Assembly (NCBI GenBank): GCA_036365145.1
Contig: JAEOAD010000012.1
Location: 44,461,001-44,525,000, forward strand
Reading direction: 5' to 3'
Length of the DNA: 64,000 nt
Source: Orientallactaga sibirica
Taxonomy: Eukaryota > Chordata > Mammalia > Rodentia > Dipodidae
The position numbers and the translations under genes are program-made. The notes under the pieces are model-generated. The model had not been told where the DNA came from, ran no database searches, and saw nothing but the letters and a program-made list of their open reading frames with translations. Position 1 is the stretch's first letter. Each line of letters starts with the position of its first letter. Positions 22,651 to 34,640 of the stretch are shown piece by piece.

Positions 22651-23377
22651 AACTAAATATAAATACACATAATCACCAATTTCACAGCAAGTGTATAGCA
22701 TTTTATTGATTTTTCTTCCTTTGAAATCTTGTTAATAAAAACATTTATAAATACATTTTAAGCAGTTTTAAAAATCCCATAATATCAATGTGATATGATT
22801 GTATGTTCATTGTTTTCCCATAGAATTTCCCATGTCACTATGTATAGACAACATGGAGCTTTACCACTTCTCTGTGTGACTTGAATTCCGGTGCAGTGGC
22901 ACAGCATCTGACCTAAAAGTAAATAGTGAAGGGATTTGATTTAGAGCTCTGCTGTGGACATGTAGTAAACCTGTGTTTCTATTTTATCAGTTCAAGAACA
23001 ACCCATGACTCTGCTGTCCAACATTGTATATCAGTGTGTCTCATATAAGAGGAGCACACAGGAATTAAATGACTATCTCCCTGCTTTTATCTGATTCTAA
23101 GATTTTCTAGACAATCCTTGTTTCCCTGAGGGCAAAAGCAATGCTTTCACTAGTCATCCCCATTTCTTTTTATGCCCACTTCAGTAATTTTTGGTCTCCA
23201 TCACCATTTCATTCTTCCCAGCCTCATGTGTTTTTATGGGGAGCTATCTCTCATGTAACCATCCCCTGACTCTATACATCTTATCTGCACAAACTCTAAC
23301 CCTCCTTTGTATTGACATTTCTCAGTCATCTATGACAATGATAGAAAGGAACAGATAAATACTTTAAATTGAAATTT
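22651..23377. other. unique sequence, no gene seen
   Basis: No repeat family or coding signal recognised. Confidence 0.4.
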
Positions 23378-23780
23378 AAAAATGACAGGTCCACAATTTA
23401 AACAATTGTACAAATCAAAAACATTCTTTGAGAAATGATCAAAGGTTCTTCTCCTCTTGCATATAAAAATCACAGATCCAGGCTAGAGAAATAGTTTAGC
23501 AGTTAAGGCACTTGCTTTCAAAACCTAAGAACTCATATTCAAATCTCCAGGTCCCACATAAGTCAGATGCACAGTGACACAGTGCGTAATGTTGCACATG
23601 TACACAAAGGACACATGCTTCTGGAGTTTGTTTGCAATGGCTGAAGGACCTGGCACTTCCATTCTCTCTATTGCTCTCTTTATAAAAAAAAAAAAAATCA
23701 CAGATTCATAATTTAAACAATTGTACAAATCAAAAATAATCTTTGAGAAAATGATTGAAGGTTCTTCTCCTCTTGCATAT
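23378..23780. repeat. 87-bp tandem duplication, second copy split by a SINE
   Basis: Copy one is 23378-23464. Copy two is 23465-23477 plus 23706-23780. Both share 'aatttaaacaattgtacaaa', 'tcaaaaa' and 'ggttcttctcctcttgcata' with only scattered differences. Taking out the SINE and one copy of its target duplication leaves a direct repeat of about 87-88 bases. Confidence 0.9.
23478..23692 (+). mobile_element. Dip-like SINE, variant middle
   Basis: The head 'ggctagagaaatagtttagc' is followed by an expanded middle ('cagtgcgtaatgttgcacat', then 'acaaaggacacatgcttctg'), the body 'tttgcaatggctgaaggacc' and a poly(A). The target duplication 'aaaaatcacagat' is at 23465-23477 and 23693-23705. Confidence 0.93.
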
Positions 23781-23792
23781 TTTGAATTTGAT

Positions 23793-24962
23793 TTATTCCA
23801 CGTGCTCTTGATGGCCAGTGAAAGAAAGCAGGAATAATTCACTGTAATATTTCTCAGTGGTCTGTGATTGTCATGGTTAGATGATAATAATTTTTCTTAA
23901 CATTTTTGTTCCTTCATATTTCCACTTGTTTCTCATACAAAGTTGTAGGAATAAGGTGTTTGGATAATCAAAAAGCATGAGGCTTCATATGGAAACTAGT
24001 ATGCAAACCTTGCTGTTTGACTCCCATGATCTCAGCAGTCAAAATTCTCTTTTTTATTGATACATTCTTATTTAACACTCTAAATGTTTTAATCTTTTCA
24101 AACATTTACAAAATCATGTCATGTCCATTACACTAGAATCAATCAGATTTAATTAACTTTTTGAGAAGATTCAATTGGTTTTATTTTTGTTAGTATTGAT
24201 AGCTCTTGGGGTCAATTTTAATTATACTGTAAGTATACATGTATGTAGATATGTATGTACTGTTATGTATACATATACAACACACACACACACATATATA
24301 TGAATATAAAATATGTAAATATTCCTTGGTAGACAGCTAGTTGGATTGAAGAGTATTTTAATTATTTGACATAAAGATATCTGTCAGATATTGACAAGCA
24401 AAGTTCACAGAAGCTATAAAAATTTGTAAAGCAAGAAATTTCTCTTTCTCAAATTGTAATTAATAAACGACATATGCAATGAGGTCATTTCTAAAGTATA
24501 AATCAGTTCATGTTTAATAAGCATATTAAATAATTATATAAATGTGTCTCAATGAGAATTGAGAAGGAATAACCCTAAACAAAATAAGGATAATAAAAAC
24601 ATATTTATATTATGAAGTAAGTTATTCATTTAGAATATATATCTGAAGTAGAATGCATATCTGAAGTTGTATTACAAGGTGGTTTTATAAAATAACTTTC
24701 TGGGAAGAAGTAATATTGAATACATAATAAGAACTTATTTTGCATAAGACTCTTGACTCTTTAAAATTTTACTATGGTGTTAACCACATGCCATGCAAAA
24801 CATAAAACTAGCAAGAATAATGGTTTAAATAGTCTTTTAGTAGGATATAGTGCTAGGGGGACTGATATGAGAAATCTGTGGTGCTAGTGTAAGAGGATTT
24901 CACAGATAATATTTGACATTGGTCTTGATAATCAGTCCATTTACTACATAAAATATAGATGA
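23793..24962. other. AT-rich unique sequence, no gene seen
   Basis: It contains a short (CA)/(TA) tract at about 24279-24301. No repeat family or ORF of note. Confidence 0.45.
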
Positions 24963-25107
24963 GGGGCTGGAGAGGTGGCTTAGTGATTAAGGAATTGCCT
25001 GCAAAGCCCACATTCAATTTCCCAGGACCCACGTAAACCAGCACAAGGTGGCTGGCTGATGCATATGTCTAGAGTTTGTTTGCAGTGACTGGAGGCCCTG
25101 GAGCATC

Positions 25108-25155
<48 letters not shown>

Positions 25156-25195
25156 CCTTCTTTCTCTCTGTCTCACTCAAATAAATAAATAAATA
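24963..25195 (+). mobile_element. Dip-like SINE
   Basis: The head 'gggctggagaggtggcttag' is followed by 'tttgcagtgactggaggccc', about 43 bases of (TC)n and an (AAAT)n tail. Confidence 0.95.
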
Positions 25196-25602
25196 TTAAC
25201 CATATATATGAGCTTATACCTGGCCGTAGCAAAGGTTTTACAATCCCATTTTTGAGATACAATATACTAAATTATATACTAAAAAGAAATGCTGGACATC
25301 AACTCAATATTAGGTATTTTTTATTATAAGAGGAGCTGAATGCTGCAATATATTAGGTACAGAGCATTGGCCTGTTTCCTCTGTCACTCTGCTTGTCTAA
25401 AGAGGTACTGGATGTTGGTTGCTCTCTGAAAAATGTGAAGCAGAAAAATTGGAACATTCATTGTAGGGGTTCATGTATCAGTCAACAGATAGCTCTGGTC
25501 AGTGGGAGAACTGTAATAATTGAGTTTTCTCAAATGCTATTGTTCATCTTATTTGAATCAATTCTCTCCATTAGTGCCAGTTTATATTTTAAAACAGAAT
25601 AT

Positions 25603-25861
25603 GTTTAAATTTATTTATTTATTCTTTTTATTTGAGAGAGAGAGAGAGAGTGGAGAGAAAGTAGAGAGAGAAAATTGGCATGCCAGGGCCTCAGCCACTG
25701 TATTAAAACTCCAGACACTTATGCCACCTAGTGAGCATGTGCAACCTTTCCTTGCCTCTCCTTTGCACTTTGGGCTTATGTGGGATTTGGAGAAACATTG
25801 AACATGGGTCCTTAGGCTTCACAGGCAAGCGCCTTAACTGCTAAGCTATGTCTCCAGCCCC
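25603..25861 (-). mobile_element. Dip-like SINE, variant middle, minus strand
   Basis: Read leftwards from 'ggggctggagacatagctta' at the right edge. The middle contains an extra segment ('cctttccttgcctctccttt', about 25745-25764). The target duplication 'aaacagaatat' is at 25592-25602 and 25862-25872. Confidence 0.93.
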
Positions 25862-26212
25862 AAACAGAATATTTTGATAAGATTAGTATATTAGTATATT
25901 ATATTTGCTATTTTTAGTATTGTGATTATAACATGACACAACTTGAAATCTATATTTTTAGAAAACTTCTAAGCACACAAGTTGGCATTCTAATTATAGA
26001 CACAATGTTAGACAGTATATTCTACACTATCAGAATGTACCCCTGGCAACTAGCATTATACTGATTGGAATTTTAATTATTTTAGATACTCTACATGATT
26101 TAAAACTTTCATTATTTATCTCTTTTAAATTGACATTTTCAGGTAGCATGATGTTCTTCAAGTTTATCTAGTTGCATGACAAATTTGCTTCTTCACAAAA
26201 TATGAAAAAAAC

Positions 26213-26214
26213 AA

Positions 26215-26268
<54 letters not shown>

Positions 26269-26270
26269 TT
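26213..26270. repeat. (AT)n inside a palindrome
   Basis: About 50 bases of AT are flanked by 'aacc' on the left and 'ggtt' on the right, giving a perfect palindrome. It interrupts L1-derived sequence. Confidence 0.95.
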
Positions 26271-27519
26271 TCATTCATTTATCCAATCACATCCATCAGT
26301 GGAAAAACTGTTACCATATCTTAGCTATTGAAAGTAATGTTACAATGAATATGGGACTACAGATATTGCATCTATCTTTTGATTTCAACAGCTATGGGTG
26401 TATACCCATAAATGGGATTGAAGAATATATGATAATTCTATTTTTTTTAATTTTTGGAAATTTCTATATGTGTTCCAGAATGCCTGTGCCACTTTACATT
26501 CCTACCACTATTGTAATTTCTCCACAGGATCACCAACACTAATCTTAGGTTGTTTTGATAGTAGGTATTCTATTATCCTATAATAGATATGTGGTGGTGG
26601 CACCTGGAGTGTTTCAATTGTATTACATTTATGATCCATGGGCATATCTTCTTTGAAAGTGTCTATTCAAATCTTCTGCACATTTTATCCAGTCTTTTTC
26701 ACAGTCTGTTTAGTTTGTCTTTCACTGTTGAGTTTCCTTTCTATTTTGATTGTTAATCCTTTAGAAAATTCATGACTCTTTGAGAATTGTCACTTCCCTA
26801 TGTTGAATAGTTTCCTTTGCTGTGCTGAATTTTTTTGATCTATAATGCCACTTGTCTATTTTTGCTTTTATTGCTTGTGCTTCTGGTTTAATATTAAAGA
26901 AAACATTGTCAAGACAAATGCCATGAGGATTTCCTCTTATGTTTTATTCAAGGCGATTTACGGTTCAAGTCTTATGTACAAATTGGTGATCCATTTTTTT
27001 CTGCATGGTATAAAGTCAAGGAAAGCTGTATTATTTTATATGCTAACTGCTAGTTTTCCTAACACCATTCATCATTTTGTGAAGATACCGTATATCATAA
27101 CCAAGTGGGATTTATACCTGGGATAAACCCACATTTCAACATATGCAATATCACTTATGTGAAATACAATATTGATGGAATGAAGGTCAAGAATTATAGT
27201 TAATTTAATAAATGTAAGGGGAAAACCTTTTGAAAAATTCAATACATTTTCATGATAAGAAACTCTCTACAAACTTAAGTACAGGGAGAAATTACCTTAG
27301 AATAACATATGAAATATAATATATAAAATATATTATATAATACATAATATATAAAGTAATATATGAAAGGTCTACTATTGACATATTATCAAAATCTACA
27401 AGCTTTTCCTCTACAATTTGAAATTAAGCAAAACATGTATGCTCATCACGTCTGTTCAATCTAATATTATCCTAGTCAAAACAATTAGGCAGAAAAGTAA
27501 ACAAAAATTACTCATATCT

Positions 27520-27693
27520 GGGCTGGAGAGATGGCTTAGTAGTTAAGGCACTTGCCTGCAAAGCAAAGGACCCAGGTTCGATTCCCCTGGACCCAAGTAA
27601 GGTAAATGCACAAGGGGCTGCATGCATCTGGATTTCATTTGCAGTGGCTGGAGACCCTGGTGCACCCATTCTCTCCCTCTCTCTCTTTCTCTC

Positions 27694-27759
<66 letters not shown>

Positions 27760-27819
27760 CTCCCTGCCTATTTTTATCTCTCTCAAATAAATTAACAAAA
27801 ATAAAAGACTAATAAAAAA
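27520..27819 (+). mobile_element. Dip-like SINE with internal (TATC)n
   Basis: Near-consensus head 'gggctggagagatggcttag', B box 'aggttcgattcccc' and body 'tttgcagtggctggagaccc'. The TC-rich region has grown a (TATC)n tetranucleotide at about 27695-27760. The tail is 'aaataaattaacaaaaataa'. Confidence 0.95.
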
Positions 27820-28459
27820 ATGAACCCACATCCAAAAGGAAATACTATAATTATCTTCTGTATAGAGATGGCATATTTTATGTGTAGAAAACCATGGATA
27901 CTACACAGAAATTATTAGGATTAACAAAGTCAGTAAAGTTGAAAGTTGTAAAATAAATATACAAAATTCAGTTGCATGCCCAAATTATGAATATTCTGAA
28001 CAGAAAATTAAAAAGTCAATTCCACTAACAATAATATTAAAAAGAAAAATAGTAATTGGAAATACACTTATTCAAGGAATTTAAATTTGTATAATAAAGA
28101 TTATAAGCACTGATATACAAAACTTAAAAGTTAACAATAAATATAAATATGACATAGGTAGACAGAATTAATATTGTTAAAATCACATAAAACTCAAAGA
28201 TATCTTGAAATTGAATTGAAAATTCTTCACACATTTTCTATAAGTGGAATCCCCCACCTTGAATTCAGATGGAACTACAAAGAACTTTGAATAGCTAAAG
28301 CAATCTCAGCTTTATAGCAATCTCACTACAGCTATAGTGATTTAAACAGCATAGCATTGATGTCAAATAGACGTGTAGATCAGTTGCATCCCAGCAATAA
28401 GCATATGTAGACATGGTTCACTGGTTTAGTAAATACCTCAAGAGACCCTGGTAGGAAAA

Positions 28460-28833
28460 TGTGGTAGTTTGAATAGATGGCCCCCGATATATTCAGTGTT
28501 TTATTATAGTTTGTAAGTTAGATCTGCAGCCACCTGAGTGGAGGGGTGTTACTGGGCAGATTTTAGAGTCCTGCCCTAAGATGTGGTGGTGGTTTTAACT
28601 CCAAACTAAAGATATACAACGTGCCTGAGCTCCTTCAGGAATTCCTGACCTGTGCTGTGTGCTGTTTCTTTTGGCCTTTGGCTTTTCTCTCTCTGTGTGG
28701 ACCTCTAAAAGTGGGCCAGCTTCTGCCATTATGGAACTTCCCCTGAATTTGTAAGCTTCAATAAATACCCTTCCACCATAACTGTGCCTGGTCTGGAAGT
28801 TCATCTCAGTGACCTGGAAGCTGTTTACTACAG
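28460..28833 (+). mobile_element. MaLR solo LTR
   Basis: It begins 'tgtggtagtttgaatagatg' and ends 'gctgtttactaca', with an AATAAA signal near 28762. These are the ends and layout of rodent MaLR LTRs, and the length of 374 fits. The flanks 'gaaaa' and 'ggaaa' match at four of five bases. The 69-residue minus ORF inside is not a gene. Confidence 0.88.
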
Positions 28834-29130
28834 GAAAGTAGTCTTCTCAACAAGTAATTTTAAGAAAACTGAATAGTCACAGTTTTTTCTTAACAATTTC
28901 CGTGCCTTATCAAATTAGACAATTCAAAAAGACACACTGTAATTTTCAGATACCAGTAACATTTACCTCTTAAGTCATCTTTATAGCATCTTAACTTCTA
29001 CTCCAGGAAGAATGGTGATATAATGACTATATTTCATATTTTTGATTATTTTAAGATGAAAACTTAGTAATAATTAGTAGTAACCCATTGCCAAATATCC
29101 AAACAATAGTAGGTGACAAAAGTACTATCA
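28834..29130. other. unique sequence, no gene seen
   Basis: No repeat or coding signal recognised. Confidence 0.35.
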
Positions 29131-29273
29131 CAGCCAGTCATAGTGACAAATACCTTTAGTCTCAGCACTTGGGATGCAGAAGTAAGAGTATCAGTGTGAG
29201 TTCAAGGCCATCCTGAGACTACATTTTGAATTCCAGGGCAGCCTGGGCAGCCTAGGCCACAGTGAAATCCTAC

Positions 29274-29275
<2 letters not shown>
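29131..29275 (+). mobile_element. B1 SINE
   Basis: 'cagccagtcatagtgacaaa', 'ctcagcacttgggatgcaga', 'gtgtgagttcaaggccatcc' and 'tgagactacattttgaattc' follow the B1 order. The poly(A) continues into (GAAA)n. Confidence 0.92.
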
Positions 29276-29308
<33 letters not shown>

Positions 29309-29325
29309 GAAAGAAAAAAAAGAAA

Positions 29326-29365
<40 letters not shown>

Positions 29366-29381
29366 AGAAAGAAAGAAGAAA
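29276..29381. repeat. poly(A) and (GAAA)n tract
   Basis: A pure purine run of about 105 bases grown from the B1 tail. The ORF over it on the minus strand (SFFLSFF repeats) is an artefact. Confidence 0.97.
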
Positions 29382-29852
29382 GACAAGACTATCCCACAGA
29401 ATTGTAGCCCATTGTGAAGTGTTCACAGGAGGAAATGATGATATTGGTTTGAATCTTAACGTCCTAAAGTGTTACTCACTAATTATTTACTTCATGCTTT
29501 GTACACTGCCCTTGCAGAACGGTTGAAACTTGTTTTTCCTGTGGGATCCACTCAGACTCCTGCCTCAAAGACATGTTACAAATCATACTCACCAACAAGA
29601 GTATTCATTTTGTTTTAAAGCCTATATAAATTCTATCTGACCAATTATAACATCATTTCATATAAAACACCACCTTGCTATTGTTCTTCTTTCTTTTTCA
29701 CACTTGTTGATTAATTTTAAATTATGAATTAGTTAATGATAAATGCAATGAAAAGGAATAATTATGAATTCCAAATTAAATATGGAGCCTCTGTCACCCA
29801 CCAGGTATATTCACAAATTGCTATTTCTGATCACAGAAATTTATGTTAAAAT
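29382..29852. other. unique sequence, no gene seen
   Basis: No repeat or coding signal recognised. Confidence 0.4.
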
Positions 29853-29864
29853 GAAGGAATCCAG

Positions 29865-30143
29865 GGCTGGAGAGATGGCTTAGCGGTTAAGGTGCCTGCC
29901 TCCTAAGCCTAAGAACGCTGGTTCCAATCTCCAGCGGTTCCAATCTCCAGGTCCCACGTGTAGCCAGATGCAAAGTGGCACAAGGGCGCAATGCTGCACT
30001 TGACCACAAGGGGGCGCACACATCTGGATTTCATTCACAGTAGCTGCTAGTGCGCCCATATCTATCTGTCTTCCTCTCCCTTTCTCTCTGTCTCTCTCCA
30101 AAAAAAAAAAAAAAGAAGAAAGAAAGAAAAAAGAAAAAAAGAA
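29865..30143 (+). mobile_element. Dip-like SINE, long variant with duplicated B box
   Basis: The head 'ggctggagagatggcttagc' is followed by two tandem copies of 'ggttccaatctccag' (29920-29934 and 29936-29950), so the B-box region is doubled. It then has the long-variant segment 'gggcgcaatgctgcacttga' and 'ccacaagggggcgc' (30004-30017). It ends in a purine-rich A tail. The target duplication 'gaaggaatccag' is at 29853-29864 and 30144-30155. Confidence 0.95.
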
Positions 30144-30332
30144 GAAGGAATCCAGGGAAGCCTTGTGGGTTGAAAGAAAGGATAATCTCAAAGGTACATA
30201 TCACCAAGAAACAGAGAAAGTGACAGATCAGAAATCATATGGAATTTTAGAATCTATTTTAAGTTTGATGCTGAAAACAAAGCCAAGAAGTTGGAAGTAA
30301 AGTAGAGGCAGGTTTTCAAAAGACAGTATAGA

Positions 30333-30447
30333 GTGCTGGAGAAATGGCTAGGCCATGAAAAGTGCTTGCTTAGAAAGCCCGATGACCTGGGCCTGATTCC
30401 CCCATACCTATGTAAAGCCAGATACACAACTCAACTCGCATACTTCT
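30333..30447 (+). mobile_element. partial Dip-like SINE
   Basis: The head 'gtgctggagaaatggctagg', 'aaagtgcttgcttagaaagc' and 'gcctgattccccca' are present. The 3' half with TC-rich region and tail is missing. Confidence 0.85.
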
Positions 30448-31639
30448 GTGATTTGCTTTATGGTATAGGTTTTAATAAGACCATTTTAAAAGTGCGTAGA
30501 AAACCCTAGATTTAAGGGCAAAGTGATTGACCAACATCCATAAGCGGTTTTCTCCTATAGGAAATTTTCCTCTGTAGGAAAATTTGTCCCACTCCAATTT
30601 TTGGTCCATACCTCTAGGTTTATTATTCATGAAGGACACAAACTCAAAAGAAAAGGTGAAGTTGTTGTTGTTAAGCCTATACAGGTATACACTAACATAA
30701 AACTGATGTCACTTCATGGCTCATGTTTGCAAGTGTACATGGCTGGTTGGTTGGTTGGTTTTAATCTGAGCCTGAGATCTCAGTCTCTAGGTCTTACTTT
30801 ATTTAACATTGCTCCTAGTGTCAGTTCTGAGTGTCCTCTACATTATATTGTTTTAGAATACCGGACCTTATTTGACTTACTCCTGAGGAAAGTCCTGACT
30901 TTTCTGTTTAGCCTTTATAGGGATTAATTTCCATACAAATGAGATCAATGACTGTATGTCATATAAATAAATGTATGTCATATAAATAACTAATGCTAAA
31001 GCAAACTGATAGTGGAATTAATATGAGCTGTTTACACTAGCCAGCATTTTAGCCAAGTATTTCTGAAAGGAGTTGCAAATCAACAGCCAGCTTCTTCTCT
31101 TAGGTACTTATTTTATGGCAAGAACTTTATTGTCTCCAAGCTGATTGTTCAGGCAGCAATAAAGATTCAGGTAACCTGCCTTTAACCTAGATATTCTCCA
31201 GCCTCTGAACTGTCCAACAGATGATAATGGATCTGTCACAAGATGAAAACAGAAGGATGATAATAAACAGAGGGTAAAATTGGCTAAAAACACTATCATA
31301 GTGTTTCAATAATGTCAGCCAATTTTTTTTTATCAAGACATCACAATTCCTTGAAAATAGAAAAGAAATCAAATGCCATTCTTTAGAACCATTGAGAAGT
31401 ACCTAAATCTTCACAAAGCAAATATTTCTCAAGATATCCTTTGGGCACAATGAGCATTTTGGGAACAAAATTTGATCTAGTTTCTTTTTATAGACTCTCA
31501 CCATTGGGAAGGGATGATTCCTGGTATCAACATGCTTACCTAATAACTAAAGAGCACAGGAGTTTTCTAAGAAAGCCCAGTTAAAACCACATGCATTTCT
31601 TCTTTACATTCTTTTGATGAGAGAGTTTTTATATGGTGG
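30448..31639. other. unique sequence, no gene seen
   Basis: The 108-residue plus ORF at 30601-30927 and minus ORFs near 31108-31372 have no motif I recognise, and there is no splice or promoter context to support them. A short (GGTT)n lies at about 30742-30761. Confidence 0.4.
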
Positions 31640-32110
31640 AAACATTCCCAATGTAAACAAAGAAAAATTAAGTGGAAGACTGCTAATGCTAACTTTAGGG
31701 CTGCAGAAAATATCAGTTCGTGAATAACAGCTGCCAGAATAAGACATTTGCACTCACAGGGAGGATTTTTCTTACAAAACTTGAAAGAAATTGTAATGAT
31801 GAATCATCAGCTCTGCTATAAATAAATTATGACTGCCAATTGCCAGATACAGAAATATTCTCGTTAACGACCATTGTCTTTGAAAGACAAAATTGCCTCA
31901 TTTATTATTTCAGTAGCTCAAACCAATTTAGAACAATTAAAGCTGGCATTATTAAGCATGCTTGATATGCACTGAAAATGCATTAAAAGAGAAAGAGGTG
32001 CTCAGTCTGTCTAATAGGATTTATTGCTATCCACCAGATAAAGCATGCCACTTGGTTGTGGAAACAATCAGATCACCTCACAGAATGATTGCAAATTTCC
32101 AATCAGCCAG
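31640..32110. promoter_or_regulatory. candidate conserved non-coding stretch
   Basis: Repeat-free sequence rich in varied binding-site-like words: 'tcatcagctctgctataaat', 'gactgccaattgccagatac', 'acaattaaagctggcattat' and 'aatttccaatcagccaggga'. It has no microsatellites or SINEs, unlike most of the window. Conservation could not be tested here. Confidence 0.3.
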
Positions 32111-32698
32111 GGATGATGTGACATTAACCTATACTAACTGGTTCATTCCTTTATTCCTTTAATCAATCCTTCCATTTTTCTACTGTCCCTATTATTTTCA
32201 GGTAACTAACGGGTCAAGTATGGTAGGCATCGGAAGGATGAGAAAATCATTGTCATTTAAATTCATGTACATTGTCCAAGAGTGTAGAAATGGTATGTAT
32301 TCCATAAAAAATAATTTATGGTTGAAATTAAATGGCTCATGTAGCACTTAGAACTTGAAAGGAAGAAAAGCTAAATTTTGTTTGGAAAAATCAAGAAAAG
32401 TCTATGAGAAATTGATATTATGTGAACTTGGCAGTGAAGATTATAAACATGCTATGATATTAAACAAGAGCATTATACATGGGATAAAAAGTGAGAAAAT
32501 GAGGAAGGAGATAATAGAACAGTGGAGCAAGTGGAGCATTAAAGGATGCCATGATAGACAAAACATAAAAATCAGAATAACATTGGAAGCTTAAAGCAGA
32601 GAGTTTTAAATTTATTAGATAAATATTGGAGCATGATGAACAGTATATAAATGGATACAAGTGTTATACAATGTAAATAAAGTATATGAATTAAAATA
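32111..32698. other. unique sequence, no gene seen
   Basis: The 79-residue plus ORF at 32355-32594 is lysine-rich without a known motif. I treat it as chance. Confidence 0.4.
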
Positions 32699-32911
32699 GG
32701 GCTGGAGAAATGGCTTAGTGGTTAAGGCGTTTGCCTGGGAAGCCAAAGGATCCCAGTTTGATTCTCCAGGACCCACGTAAGCCAGATGCACAAGGGGCAC
32801 ATGCATCTGGAATTCGTTTGCAGTGGCTGGAGGCCCTGGCGTGTCCATTCTCTCTCTGTCCATCTCTCTTCTATCTCTCTCTGCTTGCAAATAAATAAAT
32901 AAAAATAAATT
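32699..32911 (+). mobile_element. Dip-like SINE
   Basis: The head 'gggctggagaaatggcttag', the body 'tttgcagtggctggaggccc', a TC-rich stretch and an (AAAT)n tail. Confidence 0.95.
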
Positions 32912-33899
32912 AGTTCTGTGGTGAACAGGAATGCTTTAAAAAAAATAATAATAATATATAAAGTGTTGTTAACTAAGTTTCATTAGAAAACACTATCTGA
33001 AGAAAAAGTTGACATTCATGCTTAGTTACAGGTTTTACTATCTGGAAAGAAAATAGACAAGAGAGGAATTTGAAGCAGTAAACAATATTTGACACATTAT
33101 GAAGATGCTGCTGTTCCACATGATGAGTTACGGAGTCACTTGGCCACACAGGACATATCTGGATGGGCTGTACAGATCATGATGTCTCAGAACTACACAA
33201 GAAAGGAGTTTGGAGGATGACTCTATCCACAAACGTCCTCCCACATCTTATATCTCATTAATGAAGTTTGATTTCATGGGCAGTGAGCCTGACCTAACTA
33301 AGAGATGGTAAGAAAGTACTTTCTGCCCTACCTCATGACACTTCTATTGGAAATGAGAATGGTGAAAGGAACCAGAGATGGCATCGGATGTTGACCTTCC
33401 TGGTAAACCAAGCTGTCGCACCCAGGAAGGTGCTTTCAACTCAGATTGGAGTACACTTCTCAGGACCAGAAGCAAATAAGATAGTCAAATAAGATGCTTC
33501 CAGCCCCAGAAAATGAGAGGACTTTGTCAGAGAAGAGAACTTTAAAAAGGCATTTATGGGAATTATGTGAGACAATTTCATGATAATTACAATGCTTACT
33601 TTGCTGACATGGTATGATGTATTAGGTGCAATAACATTGACTTCATTTGTTCAACTCTAGTTGTCAAATTAATTTTACTAGTTCAAGTATCAGCTTGGAT
33701 ATTATATCCAGGTAACAATAGCACAAAGTAAATAAAAATATTCCTGCAAATGCTGTCCATTATCCTTTACATTTTCTCAATATGTATTTCTCAAGAATCG
33801 GCTTGTCCACATGTATGCAATCACCTAATTGGAATTTTACTGGGTTCACATTTTAACCAAATTGAGTTCCTTAAAACATATCTACACAATTCAGTTAGC
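32912..33899. other. unique sequence, no gene seen
   Basis: 33100-33520 is somewhat richer in GC and contains a donor-like 'gatggtaagaaa' at about 33304-33315, but no exon pair or coding frame can be supported. Confidence 0.4.
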
Positions 33900-34260
33900 C
33901 TTATTTCTTTCTATAGTGTTTTATACTTCACACCAGACAGATTCAGAATCATAAACATTTTTATATTACTTTTTTTAATTTAAGCTGTCCATTTCTAGTA
34001 TAGCATCATGCAATTTATTTGTGTAATATCCTTATATACTCTGGCAGCTAAACTCTTATTAATTATATCTTTCCTGACAAATTATTTATAGTTTTCTAGG
34101 TCAATTATCATGTTGTTCATGAATACAGACAGATTTCTTTCTTCTGTTCTTTGTTTTCCATGTATCCCTGCAATACATAACTACATTAGAAGCTTTCATA
34201 TGTTGATTTTAGCATTAGATTGATAAAATTAGAATACATTTTAAAGATTCTCTTAAATTT
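33900..34260 (-). mobile_element. probable old L1 ORF2 fragment, minus strand
   Basis: 'gctaaactcttattaattat', 'tagttttctaggtcaattat' and 'gttgttcatgaatacagaca' resemble the reversed L1 reverse transcriptase region. It is strongly diverged. Confidence 0.5.
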
Positions 34261-34640
34261 AATTTATCACAAATATCAAAGGAAGAATCACATAGTGAGA
34301 AAACCCTTGGCTAGTTACCCCAAACACACATGGAAATTTGAATAACTCCCATGGACTATGTCCTGGACTGAGCAAGCATATTTGCTTCTGAGTGTTGGCA
34401 TTTTGAGAGATTCTTATTTGATCTGCAGACCTTTGTTATCACTATTTGGTTGGTGACCAACCAACTCTTGTTTTTCCTTGATATTCCTTATTCTAGCCTA
34501 ACTGGTAATAGATTTCAAAATAAACTAACATCATCCTTGAGGTAGGGCAAGAAAATATTATTACTGCTATAATAATTAAGCTAAATAGTTCTGGAAGTAT
34601 TAATGCAATATTTTGAAGTATATCAAAGATGAAGATACAT

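Larger units (their letters stand above)
26100..28440. mobile_element. L1 relic with inverted 5' part, minus-oriented
   Basis: The segment of about 26100-27080 is ORF2 3'-part sequence in minus orientation: 'tgaatatgggactacagata', 'cctaccactattgtaatttc' and 'gtataaagtcaaggaaagct'. The segment of about 27088-28440 is ORF2 in plus orientation: 'accaagtgggatttatacct', 'tttcatgataagaaactctc' and 'agacagaattaatattgtta'. The right part ends at an L1 position a little upstream of where the left part begins. This mirrors the relic at 955-2930. A SINE at 27520-27819 is a later insert. Confidence 0.78.

Noticed and set aside
29202..29426. 74-residue minus ORF with phenylalanine/serine runs, looking like membrane segments
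   Set aside because: It reads through the B1 poly(A) and (GAAA)n tract.
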